This document shows positions 57,267-64,000 of a DNA stretch of 64,000 nt, piece by piece (the first letter of the stretch is position 1; each line of letters opens with the position of its first letter). The DNA is from Acinetobacter sp. ANC 4558. GTDB lineage: Bacteria > Pseudomonadota > Gammaproteobacteria > Pseudomonadales > Moraxellaceae. The translations under genes and the position numbers were made by a program. The notes below the pieces were generated by a model. That model had not been told where the DNA came from and did no database searches. It worked only from the letters and a program-made list of their open reading frames with translations. The stretch is from contig NZ_NEGH01000005.1 of NCBI RefSeq assembly GCF_002135375.1, forward strand, positions 130,753-194,752. Direction: 5' to 3'.

Positions 57267-58076
57267 TTAAAAAATCTGATTCAATTGAAGATGATTAAAA
57301 AGACGAAGACATGCATGTGAATCTAAACTTCGCTGATCTAGCTGAGTTACGACTCGCATAGAGTTTAATGCATTACAAAAAAATAAACTTTGAATTTTTG
57401 GTATTTCATCCACATTCACCAATCTTTGTTCGCAATTTATTTGATAGCGTTGCATTCTCGCTAAAATTTCCGCACGCATCACGCCATGTACACCATTATA
57501 GCGAAGTTCAGGGGTAATCCATGTATCATTTATTTGAAAAAAACAATTACTACTAATCCCTTCAACAATAGAATCATGAACATCACAGCTTAATGCTTCT
57601 ACCCATCCTTTTTGATCGGCTTCCTGTTTAAGCAATACTTGTTCAAGTCGATTTAAACTTTTTAATCCTACTAAATTTGGCATAGATATACCAATACGTT
57701 GCTCTAATACACCACATTCGATAAAATCAGGCTGAAATGTCTTCACCTGTTGAGGATAATAAAAAACCCATAAATCAGCATTCTGTTTTGGCAAACTGTA
57801 ACCACGTTGCCCCTCACCACGACTAATCAAAATTTTTAACGTGCCTTCTGCTAAGTGATGTGCATTGAGTTGCTTTAAAGTTTCCTCAATAAATACCAAA
57901 TTTATCTGCAAAAATAAACGCTCACATGCCAATGTTAGTCGTGCAATATGTAAATGTATTAATTCAATTTTTCCGTGGCGTATGCGTGCCGTAGTGAAAC
58001 AACCATCACCATAATGAAATGCACGATCAAACAATGAAATATCACTTACTTTTTGTGCATTTCTAAAACATTGCAT
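57267..58076 (-). CDS. pabC: Aminodeoxychorismate lyase
   Basis: PabC makes 4-aminobenzoate for folate from aminodeoxychorismate with PLP. 269 residues in the fold IV aminotransferase family: FDRAFHYGDGCFTT (16-29), the PLP Lys in GLKSLNRLEQV (about 137-147) and GVHGVMRAEIL (about 205-215). First gene of the pabC-mltG-tmk operon. Confidence 0.94.
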   Translation of the reverse strand: MQCFRNAQKVSDISLFDRAFHYGDGCFTTARIRHGKIELIHLHIARLTLACERLFLQINLVFIEETLKQLNAHHLAEGTLKILISRGEGQRGYSLPKQNADLWVFYYPQQVKTFQPDFIECGVLEQRIGISMPNLVGLKSLNRLEQVLLKQEADQKGWVEALSCDVHDSIVEGISSNCFFQINDTWITPELRYNGVHGVMRAEILARMQRYQINCEQRLVNVDEIPKIQSLFFCNALNSMRVVTQLDQRSLDSHACLRLFNHLQLNQIF

Positions 58077-58248
58077 AACAAAATTTCCTCAACCATTCGC
58101 AATATTGTATTCAGTCTATTTAAATTTTAATATTCATTTCTCTTATTCTTTTTTATTCATATAAAATTCATTTTTTATTATTTTTTTGAAAAAGCATCTA
58201 GCGTTATCCTTGCTCCATCTTATAACGTATTTAATAATTGGAATAAGC

Positions 58249-59259
58249 ATGAAAAGTTCAAAATTAAAACTTGGGATCCTTGCAGCAATTATTTCAGCAA
58301 CTTCCTTTACTGCCACAGCAAAAAGCTTTTTAAATGTCTCTTATGATCCAACGCGTGAATTATATGACGATGTAAACAAAAATTTTGGACTTTATTGGCA
58401 AAGTCGTACAGGTCAAAAAATTGACTTTAAACAATCTCATGGTGGTTCAGGTAAACAAGCACGTGCCGTCATTGATGGCTTAGATGCAGATGTCGTGACT
58501 CTTGCTTTAGCAGCTGACATTGATGCAATTGCAGAAAAAACTAAATTACTTCCAACAGATTGGCAAAAGAAATTACCTGATAACTCTACACCATATACGT
58601 CTACGATTGTGTTTTTAGTGCGTAAAGATAATCCTAAAGGTATTAAAGATTGGAATGATCTGGTGAAACCAGGCATTGAAATTATTACACCAAATCCAAA
58701 AACATCAGGTGGCGCACGTTGGAACTATTTAGCAGCTTGGGCGTATGCAAAGAATTTACCAAATGGCACTGATGCATCTGCACAAGAATTTGTACGTAAA
58801 ATTTATAAAAACACTAAAGTTTTAGATTCAGGTGCACGTGGAGCAACAACGACATTTGCTGAGCGCGGTATTGGTGATGTTCTTTTAGCTTGGGAAAACG
58901 AGGCGCATTTAGCTGTGCGTGAACAACCTGGTAAATTTGAAATTATTACGCCTTCAATTTCAATTTTAGCAGAACCGCCTGTTGCTGTAGTAGAAAAAAA
59001 TGCAGAGAAAAAAGGAAATCTTTATCTTGCTAAAGGTTACTTAAACTTCTTGTATTCTCCACTCGGTCAAGAAATTGCTGCACGTAACTTCTATCGTCCA
59101 CGTAATGAAGCAGTACTGGCAAAATATAAAAATAATTTTAAACCTTTAAAGCTCGTTACAATTGATCAAGAATTTGGTGGTTGGGCAAAAGTTCAAAAAC
59201 TGCACTTCGAAAATGGTGGTGTTTTTGACAAAATCGTTGCAGCAAATAGCGCTAAATAA
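58249..59259 (+). CDS. sbp: Sulfate/thiosulfate-binding periplasmic protein
   Basis: 336 residues from the ATG at 58249, after a GGAATAAG ribosome site; the longer frame starts at a TTG and adds 21 residues. Signal peptide (1-25, cleavage near TATAKS), then a binding-protein fold with the [11 protein letters not shown] (27-37) and [13 protein letters not shown] segments that hold the sulfate. Sbp and CysP are close relatives; the choice is by general resemblance. It leads the sulfate uptake operon. Confidence 0.92.
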   Translation: MKSSKLKLGILAAIISATSFTATAKSFLNVSYDPTRELYDDVNKNFGLYWQSRTGQKIDFKQSHGGSGKQARAVIDGLDADVVTLALAADIDAIAEKTKLLPTDWQKKLPDNSTPYTSTIVFLVRKDNPKGIKDWNDLVKPGIEIITPNPKTSGGARWNYLAAWAYAKNLPNGTDASAQEFVRKIYKNTKVLDSGARGATTTFAERGIGDVLLAWENEAHLAVREQPGKFEIITPSISILAEPPVAVVEKNAEKKGNLYLAKGYLNFLYSPLGQEIAARNFYRPRNEAVLAKYKNNFKPLKLVTIDQEFGGWAKVQKLHFENGGVFDKIVAANSAK

Positions 59260-59285
59260 TTTTAACAAATCAACATAGGAGCAGC

Positions 59286-59897
59286 ATGATGACACATACT
59301 GTAATTGTTCCCGGTGTAGGCGGTAGTGAGGATGCTCACTGGCAGTCTTGGTTACAAAAACAACTTACATCCTGCTCCCGTGTCCAACAAAAAAATTGGA
59401 ATCTTCCGGTATTACAAATTTGGATAACCGAATTTATAAATACAATTTTAGCGACCAATAATGATAATATTCAGGTAGTTGCACATAGTTTTGGTTGTTT
59501 AACAACGGTTGCCGCATTAGCACAACATCCTGAACTTAATCGTAAAATAAACAACTTAGTTCTCGTTGCACCTGCAAATCCAGTACGATTTAGTGAGTCT
59601 GGTTTTGCGATTGACGAACACAATAATTATCACGATTATTTTCATCAGCTTCAAATTCGAGTTCCGACCACTTTACTCATCAGTGAAAATGACCCTTGGC
59701 TCAGTTTTGTAGATGCCATAGAACTTGCAAAATCTTGGCGTTTAGCACCAGTAAACTTAGGTCAAGTCGGTCATATTAATGTTGCTTCGGGCTTTGGGCC
59801 TTTCCCTGAAATTTATAATTTTTTAATTTCAGAAAAGAATATGCAACATATCAATAATTCTGATGACAACAAGTATTTATTTAAATTTGCTTTTTGA
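59286..59897 (+). CDS. Alpha/beta hydrolase, RBBP9/YdeN family
   Basis: 203 residues. Ser hydrolase with VPGVGGSEDAHW, nucleophile motif VAHSFGC, Asp in ISENDPWL and His in GHINVASGFG. The family includes human RBBP9 and bacterial YdeN; substrates are mostly unknown. It is inserted between sbp and cysT in the same direction, 26 bp after sbp, so it should be cotranscribed with the sulfate genes. Ribosome site AGGAG. Confidence 0.85.
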   Translation: MMTHTVIVPGVGGSEDAHWQSWLQKQLTSCSRVQQKNWNLPVLQIWITEFINTILATNNDNIQVVAHSFGCLTTVAALAQHPELNRKINNLVLVAPANPVRFSESGFAIDEHNNYHDYFHQLQIRVPTTLLISENDPWLSFVDAIELAKSWRLAPVNLGQVGHINVASGFGPFPEIYNFLISEKNMQHINNSDDNKYLFKFAF

Positions 59898-59974
59898 GCC
59901 CTGCAAATTATGCTTGTTTTAAATTTCATTTTCGCTGGTTACATTAACCAGTATTCTCTCTTTGAGGAGTAGTC

Positions 59975-60808
59975 ATGTCGCAGCGATCCCGAGTGCTGCC
60001 TGGATTTGGTCTGTCTCTAGGCTTTACCCTAGCGTATTTATCCTTAATTGTTCTTATTCCACTATCTGCTGTATTTATTAAATCGCTAGGTATTGGCTGG
60101 GATGGTTTACTGGAAATTATTTCATCTGAACGTATTATAGCGTCTTTAAGGCTAAGTTTTACAGTCGCAATTATTGCTGCATTGGTAAATGTAGTTTTTG
60201 GTTTATTATTGGCATGGTGCCTTGTGCGTTATACCTTTCCAGGTAAGCGTATTGTAGATGCCCTCGTTGATTTACCTTTCGCACTACCTACTGCTGTTGC
60301 AGGTATTGCACTTACATCACTTTATGCCTCTACTGGCTGGGTTGGTCAATATTTAGAACCTTTGGGTATTAAAATTGCGTATACCCCATTAGGTATTACA
60401 CTTGCATTAATTTTTGTTGGACTCCCGTTTGTTGTACGTACCGTTCAACCCGTGCTAAGTGATTTGGAAACTGAATTAGAAGAAGCTGCTTCTGCATTAG
60501 GTGCAAATCGATTCCAAATTGTCACTAAAATTATTTTACCTATTTTACTGCCTGCATTACTCACAGGATTTGCGCTGTCATTTGCTCGCGGTGTAGGTGA
60601 ATATGGTTCCGTCATTTTCATTGCAGGTAACCAACCTTTTAAAACGGAAATCGCACCTTTAATGATTATTTCTCGTTTAGAAGAATATGATTATGCAGGT
60701 GCAACAACGATTGCTGTTGTGATGTTGGTCATTTCATTTGCAATCTTGTTTTTGATTAACTTGCTGCAAGCTTGGGCAAGCCGTCGTACAGGGAGATCTG
60801 CTCGATGA
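59975..60808 (+). CDS. cysT: Sulfate ABC transporter permease CysT
   Basis: 277 residues, six predicted membrane helices, with the EAA loop [21 protein letters not shown]. One of the two permeases of the CysTWA sulfate/thiosulfate importer (also called CysU). Ribosome site GAGGAG. Its stop overlaps the cysW ATG. Confidence 0.95.
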   Translation: MSQRSRVLPGFGLSLGFTLAYLSLIVLIPLSAVFIKSLGIGWDGLLEIISSERIIASLRLSFTVAIIAALVNVVFGLLLAWCLVRYTFPGKRIVDALVDLPFALPTAVAGIALTSLYASTGWVGQYLEPLGIKIAYTPLGITLALIFVGLPFVVRTVQPVLSDLETELEEAASALGANRFQIVTKIILPILLPALLTGFALSFARGVGEYGSVIFIAGNQPFKTEIAPLMIISRLEEYDYAGATTIAVVMLVISFAILFLINLLQAWASRRTGRSAR

Positions 60809-61692
60809 ATACAAATAGCAATGCTTTAGCTGAAAGACTTCAATCTCGTGATGCAACTCGAGAACCTAGATGGGTTCGTAACTTACTGCTCATCATCGCG
60901 TTAATTTTCTTTTTAAGTTGCTTAGTTTTACCTTTAGTGCTGGTTTTTGTAGAAGCATTTAAACAAGGGATGAGTGTTTATTTTAATGCTCTAATACAAC
61001 CAGACACATTATCTGCGGTTAAGCTAACTTTGCTCACAGCCGCAATTGCTGTTCCACTGAATGTCGTTTTTGGTGTTGCAGCTGCATGGTCTGTTGCAAA
61101 ATTCAATTTCCGTGGTAAATCAATTTTAACCACCATTATTGATATGCCATTTTCAGTATCACCAGTGATTGCTGGTTTAATGCTAGTACTTATTTTTGGT
61201 ACTCAAGGTTGGTTCGGTGATTGGTTACAAGATCATGATATCAAGATCTTATATGCTGTTCCTGCAATTGTCATTGCAACAATTTTTATTACTGTTCCAT
61301 TTGTCGCACGTGAACTTATTCCACTTATGGAAGCTCAAGGCACAGAAGAGGAAGAAGCGGCTATTGTACTTGGCGCCTCTGGTTGGCAAACCTTTTGGAA
61401 AGTAACACTCCCAAATATTAAATGGGGTTTAATTTACGGCGTCATTCTTTGTAATGCACGTGCAATGGGTGAGTTTGGTGCAGTATCTGTTGTATCAGGT
61501 CATATTCGTGGAGAAACCAATACACTTCCACTCTATGTAGAAATTCTCTATAACGAATATACCTTTAGTGCAGCGTTTGCAGTCTCTTCACTCTTGGCTT
61601 TTCTTGCAATTATTACCCTTATTTTAAAAACATGGGTTGAAGCACGCCAAGAAAAGCAAGACAAACGTAACGAAGATTCAACAGTTTCTTAA
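60805..61692 (+). CDS. cysW: Sulfate ABC transporter permease CysW
   Basis: Second permease, about 295 residues from the ATG at 60805 (ATGA overlap with cysT, GGGAG ribosome site); the longer frame starts inside cysT. Six predicted helices and the EAA loop [22 protein letters not shown]. Pairs with CysT in the inner membrane. Confidence 0.95.
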   Translation: MNTNSNALAERLQSRDATREPRWVRNLLLIIALIFFLSCLVLPLVLVFVEAFKQGMSVYFNALIQPDTLSAVKLTLLTAAIAVPLNVVFGVAAAWSVAKFNFRGKSILTTIIDMPFSVSPVIAGLMLVLIFGTQGWFGDWLQDHDIKILYAVPAIVIATIFITVPFVARELIPLMEAQGTEEEEAAIVLGASGWQTFWKVTLPNIKWGLIYGVILCNARAMGEFGAVSVVSGHIRGETNTLPLYVEILYNEYTFSAAFAVSSLLAFLAIITLILKTWVEARQEKQDKRNEDSTVS

Positions 61693-61703
61693 GGAATGAC
61701 ATC

Positions 61704-62765
61704 ATGAGTATTCAAGTAAAAAATATTGAAAAAAACTTTGGTGCATTTCATGCACTTAAAAACATCTCTTTAGATTTTCCAGATGGTCAATTGGTTGCCT
61801 TACTTGGCCCTTCTGGCTGTGGTAAAACAACACTTTTACGCATTATCGCAGGTTTAGAATCTGCAGATAGTGGACAGATCATTCTTGAAGGACAAGATTC
61901 TACCAATGTTCATGTACGTGAACGAGAAGTTGGTTTTGTCTTCCAACACTATGCTTTATTTCGTCATATGACCGTATATGACAATATCGCTTTTGGTTTA
62001 CGAGTTCGCCCACGTTCAACACGACCTTCAGAAGCCGAAATTAAAAAACGAGTCACTCGTCTACTTGACTTGGTACAACTCGGCTTTTTAGCAGATCGTT
62101 ACCCTGCACAACTTTCTGGTGGTCAACGACAACGTATTGCTCTTGCACGCGCCTTAGCAGTAGAACCACGAGTTTTGCTTCTTGATGAACCTTTTGGTGC
62201 ATTAGATGCAAAAGTTCGTAAAGAGCTCAGACGCTGGCTTAGAGCATTACATGACGAGCTACATATTACCTCTATTTTTGTGACACACGATCAAGAGGAA
62301 GCATTAGAAGTTGCAGATCAAATTATTGTCATGAATAAAGGAGATGTAGAACAAATTGGCTCTCCACGTGAAGTATATGAAAAGCCAGCCACACCATTTG
62401 TCTTTGACTTTTTAGGTCAAGCAAATCGTTTTGAAGGTATCAATAAAAATGGTATTATTCAAATAGGTGAAGATAATATTCAATTAACAAATACACAAAA
62501 TATGCCGCAAGGTGACGTCATTGCATTTGTTCGACCAAATGAATTACGCATCCTTTCTCAGCCACAGCAGAATACAATCCAAGCTACATTTTTACGTGAA
62601 CTTTGGATTGCAGGAAAAGTCATTGCTGAATTAAATGATCGTCAAGGTAATTTAATTGAAGTTTCTTTAACTCCCGAAGAATCTAAATTGCATCAATTCC
62701 GTCCCAACCAAACAGTTTGGTTAAGTGCAATAAACTTGCATTTATTCAAAAATCAAGTCGCATAA
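61704..62765 (+). CDS. cysA: Sulfate/thiosulfate ABC transporter ATP-binding protein CysA
   Basis: 353 residues: Walker [10 protein letters not shown] (35-43), Q-loop FVFQHYALF, signature [11 protein letters not shown], Walker [14 protein letters not shown]-loop [10 protein letters not shown], then a C-terminal TOBE-like domain (about 240-350) that may sense state. It is 11 bp after cysW. Confidence 0.96.
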   Translation: MSIQVKNIEKNFGAFHALKNISLDFPDGQLVALLGPSGCGKTTLLRIIAGLESADSGQIILEGQDSTNVHVREREVGFVFQHYALFRHMTVYDNIAFGLRVRPRSTRPSEAEIKKRVTRLLDLVQLGFLADRYPAQLSGGQRQRIALARALAVEPRVLLLDEPFGALDAKVRKELRRWLRALHDELHITSIFVTHDQEEALEVADQIIVMNKGDVEQIGSPREVYEKPATPFVFDFLGQANRFEGINKNGIIQIGEDNIQLTNTQNMPQGDVIAFVRPNELRILSQPQQNTIQATFLRELWIAGKVIAELNDRQGNLIEVSLTPEESKLHQFRPNQTVWLSAINLHLFKNQVA

Positions 62766-62774
62766 GGCTTTTAA

Positions 62775-62792
62775 ATGGAGCGAAAGCTCCAT
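62775..62792 (+). repeat. GAAA-tetraloop hairpin between cysA and cysB
   Basis: ATGGAGC (62775-62781) and GCTCCAT (62786-62792) close a GAAA loop of the GNRA type, followed directly by the palindrome CCTTTAAGG (62793-62801) that includes the cysB ribosome site. No T-run, so it is not a normal terminator. Confidence 0.8.
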
Positions 62793-62810
62793 CCTTTAAG
62801 GAACACAGGT

Positions 62811-63734
62811 ATGAATTTCCAACAACTACGAATTATTCGAGAAACAGTTAGACAGAACTTTAATCTTACCGAAGCTTCAGCTGCACTTTACACGTCTCAA
62901 TCTGGTGTGAGTAAACATATCAAAGATTTAGAAGATGAGTTAGGTGTTCAGCTATTTATTCGTAAAGGTAAACGTTTACTGGGTTTAACCGAACCAGGTC
63001 TATCATTACTTGGAATCGTAGAACGAATGTTGGTAGATGCTGACAATATCAAACGACTAGCCGATGATTTTAACCGTGTCGATGAAGGTACTCTGACCGT
63101 AGCTACAACACATACACAAGCACGTTATGTATTGCCTCCTATTGTCAATTTATTTAAAAAAGAGTTTCCTAAGGTACATTTAATCTTACAACAAGCAAGT
63201 CCAGTTGAAATTTCAGAAATGCTTTTACAAGGCGAAGCTGACATTGGTATTGCCACTGAATCTCTAACCACTGAAGATAATCTTGCCAGTGTTCCTTATT
63301 ATAATTGGCAACATAGTATTATTACGCCACAAAATCACCCACTTGCTTCAAAATCAAGTATTGGTATTGCAGATTTAGCAGAGCACCCTATCATTACCTA
63401 TCATGGTGGTTTCACAGGTCGTTCTAAAATAGATACCGCATTTGAAGATGCAGGTTTTGATGTTGATATTGTGATGTCAGCACTTGATGCCGATGTCATT
63501 AAAACTTATGTTGAATTAGGTATGGGGGTTGGTATCGTCAACAATGTTGCTTATGATCCAGAACGTGATTATCGTCTAAAACAAATTCAAACGGATATTT
63601 TTGGCATAAACACAACATGGATTGCTGTAAGAAAAGGTCATTTGCTTCGTGGTTATGGGTATGAGTTTATTTCATTATGCTCACCAAAGACAGATATCAA
63701 AGCCTTAAAGAAAATGGCGTACCCTGAAGATTAA
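62811..63734 (+). CDS. cysB: CysB-like LysR transcriptional regulator
   Basis: About 307 residues from the ATG at 62811, eight bases after AAGGA. The N-terminus MNFQQLRIIRETVRQNFNLTE and the segment SQSGVSKHIKDLEDELGVQLF are typical of CysB/Cbl, the activators of sulfate-assimilation genes that respond to N-acetylserine. It is the last gene of the sulfate operon, which fits autoregulated sulfur control. Ends in a terminator. Confidence 0.9.
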   Translation: MNFQQLRIIRETVRQNFNLTEASAALYTSQSGVSKHIKDLEDELGVQLFIRKGKRLLGLTEPGLSLLGIVERMLVDADNIKRLADDFNRVDEGTLTVATTHTQARYVLPPIVNLFKKEFPKVHLILQQASPVEISEMLLQGEADIGIATESLTTEDNLASVPYYNWQHSIITPQNHPLASKSSIGIADLAEHPIITYHGGFTGRSKIDTAFEDAGFDVDIVMSALDADVIKTYVELGMGVGIVNNVAYDPERDYRLKQIQTDIFGINTTWIAVRKGHLLRGYGYEFISLCSPKTDIKALKKMAYPED

Positions 63735-63736
63735 TT

Positions 63737-63766
63737 AAAAAGGCTATCAAATTGATAGCCTTTTTT
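63737..63766 (+). terminator. Intrinsic terminator after cysB
   Basis: AAAAAGGCTATCA (63737-63749) pairs with TGATAGCCTTTTT (63753-63765) around a 3-nt loop, ending in TTTTTT. Confidence 0.95.
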
Positions 63767-63794
63767 ATATCTAAACGCGTATCTGAATTATATA

Positions 63795-64000
63795 TTACCA
63801 AAAAATGGTTATACCAACTTTAGCCACTGGAGTCCATGCATACTTCTTTTTCCCTGCAAGATATTGAGCTTCATTACGAACTGCTTGTTGAAATTCTGCT
63901 TGACGACCATCAGCCACTTGACCAGATGCCTTTAGCCGAACTGTTGGATTTCTCGAATAATAAGCACCACCCTCTGCAAATACGCCCCAATTTTTACCAA
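63795..64000 (-). CDS. C-terminal part of an outer-membrane beta-barrel protein (partial)
   Basis: The last 68 codons of a minus-strand gene that begins outside the window. The frame reads beta-strand-like segments (NWGVFAEGGAYYSRNPTVRL, then YAWTPVAKVGITIFW) and ends in Trp, with the alternating pattern and aromatic C-terminus that the BAM machinery recognises. The stop TAA is at 63795-63797. The family cannot be named from the fragment. Confidence 0.75.
   Translation of the reverse strand, partial: GKNWGVFAEGGAYYSRNPTVRLKASGQVADGRQAEFQQAVRNEAQYLAGKKKYAWTPVAKVGITIFW

Overview
This is a bacterial chromosome segment, A+T-rich by eye, whose gene content and order point to Acinetobacter (Moraxellaceae, Gammaproteobacteria). 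The indicators are a monomeric NADP-isocitrate dehydrogenase, a surE-nlpD pair without rpoS, the nudJ-mnmA-hflD-purB run, an enlarged PstC/PstA phosphate importer, a MCR_0457-type small secreted protein, and a umuDC operon with a UmuDAb-like operator instead of a LexA box. The species cannot be fixed from sequence reading alone.

Layout. 0-13 kb is core housekeeping: the tail of a lysine-rich protein, monothiol glutaredoxin, ArgD-type aminotransferase, LysR, NlpD-like lipoprotein, SurE, a small secreted protein, PBP5/6 (DacC), gamma-carbonic anhydrase, GNAT, then nudJ-mnmA-hflD-purB and SohB. Between the carbonic anhydrase and the GNAT gene lies the most interesting object, a predicted minus-strand RNA of about 130 nt. 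It carries seven GGA motifs, several in hairpin loops, ends in an intrinsic terminator, and has a GacA-like palindrome upstream. It looks like the Acinetobacter member of the CsrB/RsmZ class of CsrA-sequestering RNAs.

13-22 kb is a phosphate region: pstSCAB (minus strand) behind a Pho box, an AAHS-type MFS transporter, and a lipoprotein alkaline phosphatase. 22-26 kb carries a LysR gene, a two-subunit 3-oxoacid CoA-transferase and a thiolase, a short ketone-body or acetoacetate module. 26-34 kb holds tusA, corC-lnt, a small membrane protein, a small lipoprotein, queH and icd. A 915-bp gap after icd contains an orphan strong promoter followed by a perfect terminator (candidate sRNA of about 80 nt), then umuD-umuC.

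36-52 kb is the accessory part: GST, three transporters of different families (YbfB/YjiJ-type MFS, MHS-type MFS, BASS), two LysR regulators, a cupin of the 2,4'-dihydroxyacetophenone dioxygenase family with a glycerol-dehydrogenase-like enzyme, an SDR, a Fur-box-controlled TonB receptor, a decayed IS5-type transposase, and a catalase-like peroxidase paired with cytochrome b561. 52-64 kb returns to core genes: thioesterase, a Do-family protease, nadB, tmk-mltG-pabC (minus strand), then the sulfate uptake operon sbp-(hydrolase)-cysT-cysW-cysA-cysB. The window ends in the C-terminus of an outer-membrane barrel protein.

No rRNA, tRNA, CRISPR array or complete insertion sequence was seen. Several start codons were moved from the longest open frame to an internal ATG or GTG with a better ribosome-binding site or signal peptide; each case is explained in its entry.
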